Origin: JAYVJM01 sp043769275
Lineage (GTDB): Bacteria; Pseudomonadota; Gammaproteobacteria; Pseudomonadales; UBA7239
DNA: 8,498 nucleotides
Assembly: GCA_043769275.1 (NCBI GenBank)
Contig: JAYVJM010000014.1
Coordinates: forward strand, 1-8,498
Direction: 5' to 3'
The first letter of the stretch is position 1. The number at the start of each line of letters is the position of its first letter. Shown here piece by piece: positions 1-7,200 of the stretch. Made by a program: the position numbers and the translations under genes. A model generated the notes under the pieces. The model was not told where the DNA came from. It did not search any database and saw only the letters and a list, made by a program, of their open reading frames with translations.

Positions 1-23
1 GTGCTTGAGATCAGAACCAAAAC

Positions 24-83
24 AGGCGGTGGATTTGTGGATAAAAGGCCAAAAGCCGCCTTTTACCCACAACCCCACCGCCT
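24..83. repeat. Long imperfect inverted repeat (26-bp arms, 8-nt loop)
   Basis: The arms at 24-49 and 58-83 are complementary at 23 of 26 positions, around the loop 50-57. Two of the three mismatches become G-U wobbles if the minus strand is transcribed, so a transcript entering from the right (the lipoprotein remnant) would fold best. The inner part (AAAAGGC...GCCTTTT) resembles a bidirectional terminator stem, but the T tract beyond the hairpin is short on either strand. The left arm contains TGTGGATAA (36-44), the exact complement of the consensus DnaA box TTATCCACA, and the right arm holds a one-mismatch version. It could be a terminator or a remnant of a small mobile or repetitive element. 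The structure is seen directly; the role is inference. Confidence 0.6.
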
Positions 84-137
84 CAACAATAGTAACAACA
101 CACCAAACGCTATAGCTAGATTAGGCGTGTTCATAAT

Positions 138-348
138 TCAGACGATAAAGTTGGCAGTTGCCTGAAGGTTTGGTGTCCAGAATTGACAGCACATGTCAGA
201 AGTTGCTGTTTGCAGTTTTGTGTAGTCGTCAAGAAAACCTGAGTACTGGTCTGGTTTTGCCACTTTATCCACGCATGCAAACAACATCAAAAAGCACAGA
301 GTGGCGAATACTGCCGATAAAATAGAACGCATATAAAATAGAACGCAT
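138..348 (-). pseudogene. Remnant of a DUF3313-like outer-membrane lipoprotein gene, frameshifted at its start and truncated
   Basis: Read from the ATG at 332, the frame gives a lipoprotein signal peptide (MRSILSAV, hydrophobic core, LFAC lipobox with Cys about residue 20), then DKVAKPDQYSGFLDDYTKLQ. This resembles the N-terminus of DUF3313 lipoproteins from memory. The similarity ends after about 45 mature residues and a stop follows at 138-140, whereas the family is usually around 200 residues. A well-placed ribosome binding site (GAGGG, 356-360) sits 7 nt before a different ATG at 346-348. A perfect 16-bp tandem duplication (317-348) puts that ATG out of frame with the lipoprotein, and it yields a short peptide ending near 265. 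The second ATG is 23 nt from the Shine-Dalgarno. I read this as a gene broken twice, with low residual translation at best. A functional short lipoprotein starting at 332 cannot be fully excluded. Confidence 0.6.
317..348. repeat. Perfect 16-bp tandem duplication over a start codon
   Basis: Two adjacent identical copies of ATAAAATAGAACGCAT (plus strand) lie at 317-332 and 333-348. On the minus strand each copy begins with ATGCGTTCTATTTTAT, so the start codon and first codons of the lipoprotein gene are doubled. Sixteen is not a multiple of three. Removing one copy joins the GAGGG ribosome binding site at a 7-nt spacing directly to the intact lipoprotein frame (MRSILSAV...), so the duplication is the likely lesion. 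Confidence 0.95.
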
Positions 349-605
349 AATATATCCCTCATTTTTTGCTTGCTCGAACAGGGCAAGCGCATAAACAGGC
401 ACAAGCTCGCCTGCCTTCCATTTAAAGCTGTCGCGTGATTCCTCACGCCAAAAATGAACTCTGAGAAAAGCCCAAGCGTGAAGCATCAGATACGGTATTT
501 GTTACCAAATTTGAGCATAGATTAGGGGGAGAAAATTTCTTGCTGTCCCTGTTTTTTACTGCGAACAAAATGCCAGCAGATGCATAGCTGCACCGTAAAA
601 ACTGT
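349..605. other. Gene-poor stretch upstream of the lipoprotein remnant
   Basis: No recognisable gene is present. On the minus strand a frame is open from about 501 down to 349 and would run in frame into the lipoprotein once the 16-bp duplication is removed. Its translation (for example FWREESRDSFKWKAGELV) matches nothing I recognise. The rest is AT-rich. The only potential termination signal for the minus-strand SDR gene that ends at 606 is a weak 4-bp GCAG/CTGC stem around 577-592. It may contain further decayed coding sequence or the lipoprotein promoter. Confidence 0.4.
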
Positions 606-1637
606 TTATTGTCCTAACCAGCGCAAACCCCTGCGCCAACCTTTCATTAAAACGCCTTCCGGCACTGCCGATACTGTAGCGTGCAGAGCCTGCGCAAGAT
701 CGCCACCTGCGTAATGCAGTTGCCGTTGCGCGTCAGCCGGATCAAAAAAAATATCCATCAAGAGCAAATCGCTCATATGGCGCAAATCGATGCCCCCCTG
801 CATGCCAAATTTTTCGCTGAAATAATTGCCTAATGCAGTTAAATCCTGAAAAAAGCCATCAGATACTGGGGATACCCGAACCCCTGCCCTTCCTGCGATA
901 GCAGATAAACGCTGCATTAAACCTATATAGCTGACATTTTCATCACCTATCGGCATTGTGCCACTGTGTTTCGGGTAACGTAAGGCTCCTAGCGCAGCAC
1001 GCGCAACACCCTGCACCGACATCATATTGGCACCGCCACGGATGCAACGCAGCGGCACAGCACCGCGTACATAATTAACCAACCCTGACCACTGCGATAT
1101 TTGATGCGGGCTACTGCCAAAAATCCATGGGATTTCAAGGGTATTTAATATGCAATCACTGCTCTTGATGGCTGAATGAGCTGCGCTGTTTTGCAACACG
1201 CGCGAGCGAATATAAGGGTGATGCCGCATCAAATCCATGTCCGGCTTTTGTCGCACTAGCCACGCGAAGATCGAACTTAGCAATACCGCTCGCTTAATAT
1301 TGGTTTGTGGCACTGCCGCAAATAACTGCTCACAAGGCCAAACATTAGCGCGGTAAAAAAACTCACTCGCATCGCCCTGTACTTTACTGCGTTCATCTGC
1401 ACCCGCTGCAAATACAACGCTATCGAAGTCACGTAACAGTTCAATATAGTCAGACGTATGCAGCGTATTGATGTCGGCTGAAATAATCGTGGCGCGATCA
1501 GAAAATAACTCCTTAGCTTTTTCTGCATTACGGCACATTACCCCTACTGAGCAACCGGCTTCCAATAGAGCACTAACAATGTGATAGCCGATAAACCCTG
1601 TGCCACCAATAACCAAAATACCGTTAGATTTATTCAT
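606..1637 (-). CDS. SDR-family NAD(P)-dependent epimerase/dehydratase-like protein
   Basis: The product is a predicted cytoplasmic Rossmann-fold protein of 343 residues. The N-terminal GGTGFIG (residues 11-17) is the dinucleotide-binding glycine motif of extended or atypical SDRs, and AAGADERS (77-84) follows the strand that normally contacts the cofactor. The Ser of the active site is probably in LLSSIF (119-124). The tyrosine motif reads Y142-IRS-R146, so the usual YxxxK lysine is replaced by arginine, and the enzyme may be non-canonical or only bind cofactor or lipid. The C-terminal part (about 230-343) has no clear signature; it resembles the substrate-side half of NAD-epimerase or NDUFA9-like proteins. 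I chose the ATG at 1635-1637 because GGTGFIG then lies at the expected distance and a GAGTGGG ribosome binding site precedes it. An in-frame ATG 20 codons upstream adds a non-conserved extension. The substrate is unknown. The gene is divergent from the permease gene. Confidence 0.75.
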   Translation of the reverse strand: MNKSNGILVIGGTGFIGYHIVSALLEAGCSVGVMCRNAEKAKELFSDRATIISADINTLHTSDYIELLRDFDSVVFAAGADERSKVQGDASEFFYRANVWPCEQLFAAVPQTNIKRAVLLSSIFAWLVRQKPDMDLMRHHPYIRSRVLQNSAAHSAIKSSDCILNTLEIPWIFGSSPHQISQWSGLVNYVRGAVPLRCIRGGANMMSVQGVARAALGALRYPKHSGTMPIGDENVSYIGLMQRLSAIAGRAGVRVSPVSDGFFQDLTALGNYFSEKFGMQGGIDLRHMSDLLLMDIFFDPADAQRQLHYAGGDLAQALHATVSAVPEGVLMKGWRRGLRWLGQ

Positions 1638-1679
1638 CACCCACTCGTCATTTGCGGCTATTTCTAGCAGTAGCCAAGC

Positions 1680-1685
1680 AGTATA
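1680..1685 (-). promoter_or_regulatory. Possible -10 element for the SDR gene
   Basis: Read on the minus strand this is TATACT, a 5/6 match to the -10 consensus, which would give a leader of about 35 nt before the ATG at 1637. No good -35 is seen 16-18 bp upstream, so support is weak. It lies back to back with the tauE-side promoter. Confidence 0.25.
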
Positions 1686-1710
1686 GTTTTGATGCATGAA
1701 GAGGTGCCAG

Positions 1711-1719
1711 TGCTAGAAT
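1711..1719 (+). promoter_or_regulatory. Extended -10 promoter of the permease gene with GC-rich discriminator
   Basis: TGC-TAGAAT is an extended -10 (TGn plus a 5/6 hexamer). It is followed by GCCCGCC, a GC-rich discriminator leading to a start site near 1727-1729. A TTGATG at 1689-1694 could serve as the -35 but is 19 bp away, which is long. The block TGCTAGAATGCnCGCCTT recurs almost exactly in front of metH. GC-rich discriminators are known from promoters repressed in the stringent response; that regulation here is inference. Confidence 0.55.
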
Positions 1720-1748
1720 GCCCGCCTTCTATAACACCCGCATAACTT

Positions 1749-1752
1749 GGAG
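1749..1752 (+). promoter_or_regulatory. Ribosome binding site that decides the permease start
   Basis: GGAG lies 8 nt before the ATG at 1761. The in-frame GTG at 1752 overlaps this motif and has no ribosome binding site of its own, so ATG 1761 is the better start. Confidence 0.65.
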
Positions 1753-1760
1753 TGCACCGC

Positions 1761-2558
1761 ATGGTTTTTCTTGTGTATCTTGTTGTGGGCGCTATAGCTG
1801 GTGTGCTCGCTGGGTTATTTGGTGTGGGTGGCGGAACCATTATCGTAGCTGCGCTGCTTTTATGTTTTAAGTGGCAAGGGCTAGCAACAGGCTTGCAGGC
1901 ACACATTGCCATCGGAACATCTTTGGCCTGCATCATCGTCACATCTGCCGGCTCAACATTAGCGCATCACGGTACAGGTGCTGTGCGCTGGCAGCTCGTA
2001 TGGCGACTCGTACCAGGACTGATCTTGGGCGTATGGTTTGGTGCCGACATTGCCGCAGCAATGAAGAGTACCCACTTACAAATACTCTTTGGCCTGTTTG
2101 TGTGGATTATGGCTGCACAAATGCTGCTTGACTGGCAACCATCCGCCATGAGTGAAGTCCCAGGCCGTATGGGTCTTGGTATTGCTGGCAGCATTATTGG
2201 CTTTATGGCGGCACTATTTGGAATTGGTGGCGGCGCGCTTATCGTCCCTTTTTTAACTGCCTGCCGTGTGCGTATACAGGAAGCCGTGGCCACATCAGCA
2301 GCGTGCGGTTTCCCCATTGCACTCGGTGGTGGATTGGCCTATGTTTTTCAGGGCTGGCAGCATGCAGGCTTACCGCAGTACAGCGTAGGCTTCGTGTATT
2401 TACCGGCTCTACTTGGCATCAGCATTGCCAGCTTCCCATTCACACGGGCAGGAGCCGCAATGGCTCACCGCTGGCCTGCCAAAAAACTTCAACGGTTTTT
2501 TGCTGTTTTTTTATTGTTTATAGGTGCTTTTTTGCTAATCGATTATGGGTACTTTTAA
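1761..2558 (+). CDS. TauE/SafE-family sulfite/anion exporter-like membrane permease
   Basis: The product is a polytopic inner-membrane protein of 265 residues with about eight hydrophobic segments, typical in length for TauE/SafE (COG0730) proteins. The internal repeat of the family is plain: GLFGVGGGTIIV (18-29) and ALFGIGGGALIV (151-162) start equivalent halves. Each is followed by a hydrophobic stretch and a conserved AIGTSLA or AVATSAA motif (50-56, 175-181). Characterised relatives export sulfite, sulfoacetate or other small organosulfur or organic anions. The substrate here cannot be read from sequence. The start is placed at 1761 on the basis of GGAG at 8 nt; a GTG three codons upstream is less likely. 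The protease gene follows after 53 bp in the same direction and may be co-transcribed. There are no signs of damage. Confidence 0.85.
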   Translation: MVFLVYLVVGAIAGVLAGLFGVGGGTIIVAALLLCFKWQGLATGLQAHIAIGTSLACIIVTSAGSTLAHHGTGAVRWQLVWRLVPGLILGVWFGADIAAAMKSTHLQILFGLFVWIMAAQMLLDWQPSAMSEVPGRMGLGIAGSIIGFMAALFGIGGGALIVPFLTACRVRIQEAVATSAACGFPIALGGGLAYVFQGWQHAGLPQYSVGFVYLPALLGISIASFPFTRAGAAMAHRWPAKKLQRFFAVFLLFIGAFLLIDYGYF

Positions 2559-2611
2559 CAAACAACTAGCTTTTCGCCGCGTTACTGCACGCAATACTGA
2601 GGGAACAAAAA

Positions 2612-4084
2612 ATGCGTTATTGGTTAATTTGTCTGTGTTTATATGTTGGCGCAAGCGAGTCTGCATCGCCAGCCACACTAGCCCCTTCAGATGTACGCCG
2701 CGCAGTGGTGCAAGTATTTAATCAAAATAATGAGGTTAATTTTCAATACCCATGGCAAAACGGCAATATCAATGCTAGCTACGGCAGCGGGGTCATTATT
2801 AGCGGCAATCGCATACTCACTAATGCACATGTAGTCGATAACAGCCTGCAATTGCAGGTGCGCAAGGTGGGCTCGGATACCAAATTTTTGGCAAGTGTAA
2901 AGTTCATTTCTGATGAACGTGACCTTGCGCTTTTAGAGGTGGAGGACAAGCATTTTTTTGACGATACAAAACCAATGCAGCTAGGCGAATTGCCGCAACT
3001 AGGTGATGAAGTAACGACCTACGGCTTCCCTGTTGGAGGAAGCCAGCTAGGCATCACGCGCGGAATTGTTTCTCGTATTGACTACGATGTTTACGCGCAT
3101 TCTGGATACCCCAATTTAGTGTGCCAAATTGATGCCGCGATCAATCCTGGTGCCAGCGGCGGTCCTGCGATTGTTAATGGGAAACTGGCGGGCTTAAATT
3201 TTCAAGGGCTGCAAAATGCCAATAATGTAGGTTACGTTGTTCCCGCGCCAGTGATTCAATCTTTTCTAAAAGACATTGGAAAGGGGAACGTCAGTGGAGT
3301 GCCAGAAATGGCCATTGTTATTCAGCCCATGGAAAACGCCCAGCTACGCCAACGCTATGGCCTAAGCGAAAAGAGCGGTGGCGTACTCGTTACAAGCCTG
3401 TCTGGCCTAGAAAAAGAACGCAACTTAGTGCGTGTTGACGATGTTTTGGTGGCAATAGACGGTCAATCCGTCGGCGATGATGGCACAGTGCGCTTTGCCG
3501 GTGCAGACAGAATCGACAGCAATATTTTGATCGCACAAAAGCAAATTGGCGAACATGTATCTTTGCAAATTATCCGTGATGGCAAGCCGCTTACAATTGA
3601 TTACCCGCTGGCATACACATTAAAAGACGCGCGTATAGTGCCGGGGCATCAATCCAATTTTGTGCCGGACTATGAAGTAATAGGCGGCCTAGTGCTGGTA
3701 GAAGTCAATGAAGATTTGCTGCGAAGCTGGAAATTTGTACCGCCCAGCATAGAGCTGAAACGCTTCGAGTACCGCCGCACAGGAAAGGACGTAAATGATC
3801 GTTTGCTGCTGGTAGTAAGTGTATTGCCAGATGACATAAATATCGGATATTCAAAAGCGCGCTTTGCTGTTTTGACAAAAGTTAACGGCAGTCCCGTTCG
3901 CAATCTTAAAGAGCTACGTGAAAAACTGCAGCCAGAAACAAAAGGCAGAGAAAAGGCATCTGATTACCTGAGGTTGAGCTTTGCACCCCATGATAATCAA
4001 GTCGTTTTTTCACGCAAAGAATTAGCAAACCGGATGCCGACTATTGCCAAACGCTATGGGGTACCGATCAACCAAAAAAACTAA
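2612..4084 (+). CDS. HtrA/Deg-like periplasmic serine protease with PDZ region
   Basis: This is a 490-residue trypsin-fold protease with the HtrA catalytic triad visible: His73 in TNAHVV, Asp104 in ERDLALL and Ser182 in NPGASGGPA (usually GNSGGP). The substrate-strand region VGYVVPAPVI (206-215) also fits the family. A short signal peptide (MRYWLICLCLYVGASESA) suggests export and a periplasmic site of action. Residues about 230-335 form a PDZ-like region (GGVLVTSL, VRVDDVLVAIDGQ). The remaining about 150 residues (VLVEVNEDLLRSW, LTKVNGSPVRNLKEL) look like a second, divergent PDZ-type domain as in plant-type Deg proteases and their bacterial relatives. This arrangement differs from DegP/DegQ and DegS. 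GAGGGA lies 7 nt before the ATG. The likely role is degradation of misfolded envelope proteins or regulated proteolysis; the target is unknown. The gene lies 53 bp after the permease gene. Confidence 0.85.
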   Translation: MRYWLICLCLYVGASESASPATLAPSDVRRAVVQVFNQNNEVNFQYPWQNGNINASYGSGVIISGNRILTNAHVVDNSLQLQVRKVGSDTKFLASVKFISDERDLALLEVEDKHFFDDTKPMQLGELPQLGDEVTTYGFPVGGSQLGITRGIVSRIDYDVYAHSGYPNLVCQIDAAINPGASGGPAIVNGKLAGLNFQGLQNANNVGYVVPAPVIQSFLKDIGKGNVSGVPEMAIVIQPMENAQLRQRYGLSEKSGGVLVTSLSGLEKERNLVRVDDVLVAIDGQSVGDDGTVRFAGADRIDSNILIAQKQIGEHVSLQIIRDGKPLTIDYPLAYTLKDARIVPGHQSNFVPDYEVIGGLVLVEVNEDLLRSWKFVPPSIELKRFEYRRTGKDVNDRLLLVVSVLPDDINIGYSKARFAVLTKVNGSPVRNLKELREKLQPETKGREKASDYLRLSFAPHDNQVVFSRKELANRMPTIAKRYGVPINQKN

Positions 4085-4154
4085 TGCTTACGCCCTTGCC
4101 TACCTACTAGCTGCGTAAAAACACTGGGCTAAATCATTTTTTAACAAGATGGGG

Positions 4155-4162
4155 TTTGATAT
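4155..4162. promoter_or_regulatory. Extra half-site matching the metH dyad core
   Basis: TTTGATAT is identical to the inner 8 bases of the right arm of the dyad at 4184-4221. It lies 22 bp before the left arm. It could be an auxiliary half-site for the same regulator or chance in AT-rich DNA. Confidence 0.3.
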
Positions 4163-4183
4163 GTATTTGTACTGGATAAATCC

Positions 4184-4221
4184 CGCCAACCTATATCAAA
4201 AAACTTTGATATAGGTTGGCG
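4184..4221. promoter_or_regulatory. Perfect 17-bp inverted repeat overlapping the metH -35: candidate operator
   Basis: The left arm CGCCAACCTATATCAAA (4184-4200) and right arm TTTGATATAGGTTGGCG (4205-4221) are perfect reverse complements around AAAC. The right arm contains the proposed -35 (TTGATA, 4206-4211), and the whole dyad lies upstream of the likely transcription start, so it would act as DNA rather than RNA. No T tract follows on either strand, which argues against a terminator. A repressor of methionine or SAH metabolism is a natural candidate: SahR-type ArsR-family proteins are known to control metH in some proteobacteria. I cannot confirm a motif match. No MetJ box array (AGACGTCT) is visible. 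Confidence 0.6.
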
Positions 4222-4233
4222 CCCTGCTAGAAT
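4206..4233 (+). promoter_or_regulatory. metH promoter (TTGATA - 16 bp - TAGAAT, extended -10)
   Basis: The -35 TTGATA (4206-4211) and -10 TAGAAT (4228-4233) are 16 bp apart with TGC before the -10. The discriminator GCGCGCC is GC-rich and transcription should begin near 4240-4242, about 20 nt before the metH ATG. This leader is too short for a cobalamin or SAM riboswitch. The -35 is buried in the inverted repeat, so a bound regulator would block RNA polymerase. Confidence 0.65.
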
Positions 4234-4262
4234 GCGCGCCTTATTAAACAGAAGTAGCCCGC

Positions 4263-7200
4263 ATGTCCAGCCGACCGAATCGTACCGCCGCCCTCAAACA
4301 CGCTCTCAGCCAACGCATTCTCATCCTTGATGGCGCAATGGGTACAATGGTGCAAGGCTATCAACTACAAGAAGCCGACTATCGCGGCACGCGCTTTGCC
4401 AATTACCCTAGCGATGTAAAAGGCAATAATGATCTGCTGGTATTAACCCAACCGCAGATTATCCGCGAGATACACCGCGCCTACCTAGATGCAGGCGCGG
4501 ACATCGTCGAAACCAACACATTCAACTCCACCCGCGCCTCCATGCACGACTACGGCATGGAAGATTTATCCTATGAAATCAACGTCGCTGCTGCGCGACT
4601 GGCACGCGAAGTGTGCGATGCCGCGAGCACGCCAGAAAAACCGCGCTTCGTGGCGGGCGTATTGGGCCCCACCACCAAAGCCGCGTGCAACGTATGCGAC
4701 GTAAATGACCCCGCCAAACGCAGCATCACGTTTGATGAGCTGGTGCATGATTACACCGAATCGTGCGCGGCACTGATCGAAGGCGGCGCAGATATTATCT
4801 TGATCGAAACCGTGTTTGATACACTCAATTGCAAAGCGGCCATTTTCGCCACGCACCAGTATTTTGAAACAAGCGGCATTGAATTGCCGATCATGATTTC
4901 CGGCACCATTCCCGGCCGCGATGGCCGCACACTCACAGGCCAAACGGTAGAAGCGTTTTGGAACTCGGTCGCGCACGCCAAACCCTTAGCCGTTGGCCTC
5001 AACTGCGCATTGGGCGGCAAAGAAATGCGCCCATACATAGAGGAATTGTCGCGTGTAGCGGGTGTTTATGTCAGCGCGCACCCCAATGCAGGCTTGCCGA
5101 ACGAGATGGGCGGCTACGATCAAACTACCGATGAAATGGCTGAAATTATTAGCGATTACGCCGACAGCGGCTTCATCAATATCGTCGGCGGCTGTTGCGG
5201 CTCCACCCCTGCACACATCGCCGCCATTTACGCAGCCGTGCAAGAAAGTGCCACTCGCGCGATTCCAAAAATTGAACCCGCGTTACGCTTGTCTGGCCTT
5301 GAAGCATTCAACGTCACGAAAGAATCCTTATTTGTGAACGTGGGCGAGCGCTGCAACGTCACCGGCTCGGCAAAATTCAAACGCCTCGTAATGGACGGAA
5401 CCTACGATCAAGCTCTCGCCGTGGCCGAGGAACAAGTGAATGACGGCGCGCAAGTGATCGACATCAACATGGACGAAGCGATGCTCGATTCGCTATACGC
5501 GATGAAGCACTTCTCCAATTTGATTGCGGTGGAGCCGAACATCGCCAAAGTGCCGGTGATGTTAGATTCCTCCAAATGGGAGGTGATTGAAGCCGGTCTG
5601 AAATGCACGCAAGGCAAAGCCATTGTTAACTCCATCAGCATGAAAGAAGGCGTGGAAAAATTTGTCGCACAAGCCCGCTTGTGCCTGCATTACGGCGCAG
5701 CCGTTGTGGTAATGGCTTTTGATGAAAAAGGTCAAGCCGACACACTGCAACGCCGTATCGACATTTGCCGCGATGCCTACAATATTTTGGTCAACGACAT
5801 TGGCTTTAATCCGAACGATATTATTTTCGACCCGAATATTTTCGCCATCGCCACCGGTATAGAAGAACACAACAATTACGCAGTGGATTTCATCGAGGCC
5901 ACACGCTGGATTAAAGCAAACTTAACTGGCGCGCTGGTATCAGGCGGCTTGTCGAATGTGTCGTTTTCTTTTCGCGGCAACAACCATTTGCGCGAGGCAA
6001 TTCACTCGGTATTTTTGTATCACGCCATTAAAGCGGGTTTAGATATGGCCATCGTCAACGCCGGTCAATTGGCCGTGTATGACGACCTGCCCACCGAACT
6101 GCGCGACAAAGTAGAAGACGTGGTACTCAATCGTCACGCAGGCGCTACAGAAGCCTTGCTCGCCATTGCCGACAGCTATAAAGGCGACGGCAGCAGCGCG
6201 CAAAAAGAAGAAAACTTAGCATGGCGCGAATGGCGGGTTTCCAAGCGGCTAGAACACGCACTCGTGCAAGGCATCACCGCCTTTATTGTGGAAGACACAG
6301 AAGAAGCCCGTGCGCAAAGTGCGCGCCCACTCGATGTAATTGAAGGGCCGTTAATGGACGGCATGAACGTAGTAGGCGACTTATTTGGCGCGGGCAAAAT
6401 GTTCCTGCCTCAAGTGGTGAAAAGCGCGCGCGTAATGAAGCAAGCCGTCGCGCATTTAACGCCATTTATTGAAGCCGCCAAAGCAGAAGGCGGCCGCCAA
6501 ACCAACGGCAAAATAGTGATGGCGACGGTAAAAGGCGACGTGCATGACATCGGCAAAAATATCGTCGGCGTAGTGTTGGGCTGTAATAATTACGACGTGG
6601 TTGATTTGGGCGTAATGGTGCCGTGCGATAAAATCTTGGCGGCTGCGATTGAACATAAAGCCGACATTATTGGCTTGTCGGGTTTGATTACACCGTCACT
6701 GGATGAAATGGTACACATCGCCAAAGAAATGCAGCGCACGGGCGTAAAAATCCCGTTGATGATCGGCGGCGCGACCACGTCTAAAGCGCATACATCGGTA
6801 AAAATCGAACCGCAATATATCAATAACCAAGTGGTTTATGTGCCGGACGCTTCGCGTGCCGTCGGTGTTGCCAGCAACTTATTGAGCTCAGAATTACGCG
6901 ACCAGTTTGTGGCCGACACTCGCGCCGAATATGAAAAAGTACGCGAACGCACTGCCAAACGTCGCGCCGGTGAAAACTATGTGGCCTACACCGACGCAGT
7001 AAGCACAGGCGGAAAACTGGATTGGGATGATTATCTGCCGCCCGTGCCAAAACAGCTTGGCATTCATGTGCTGGAAAATTATCCGCTCGAAACACTGGTT
7101 GACTTCATCGACTGGACTCCGTTTTTTATCACGTGGGAACTGGCAGGGAAATACCCCAACATTTTAAAAGATGAAGTGGTCGGCGAAGCCGCACGCACCT

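Noticed and set aside
24..83. Replication origin because of the DnaA-box sequences
   Set aside because: Only one perfect and one imperfect box, no AT-rich unwinding region with further boxes, and no dnaA, dnaN, gidA or rep gene nearby.
86..140. Integron attC site suggested by AACACACC / GGCGTGTT inverted bases
   Set aside because: The conserved RYYYAAC and GTTRRRY core sites are not found in the proper arrangement and there is no cassette array.
265..486. Minus-strand 73-codon frame running through the start duplication
   Set aside because: Its C-terminal part is the out-of-frame reading caused by the 16-bp duplication and its N-terminal part matches nothing known; it is not a supported gene.
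1638..1697. A 20-codon N-terminal extension of the SDR protein from the ATG at 1697
   Set aside because: It is not SDR-like, pushes GGTGFIG far inwards and lacks the GAGTGGG ribosome binding site seen before the ATG at 1637; it would also overlap the divergent promoter.
4085..4142. Possible rho-independent terminator after the protease gene
   Set aside because: There is a T run at 4137-4142, but the only stem is GCCC/GGGC with a loop of about 30 nt, too weak to call.
4184..4221. The metH dyad as a transcription terminator of the protease gene
   Set aside because: No T tract follows on either strand and the dyad overlaps a good promoter -35.
4085..4262. Cobalamin or SAM riboswitch, or MetJ boxes, ahead of metH
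   Set aside because: The predicted leader is about 20 nt and no conserved riboswitch cores or AGACGTCT tandem boxes are visible in the gap.
4566..4976. Long open frame antisense to metH
   Set aside because: It is a shadow of the metH coding frame in a GC-biased gene; it has no family motifs and no ribosome binding site. The same holds for the other antisense frames within metH and the protease gene.
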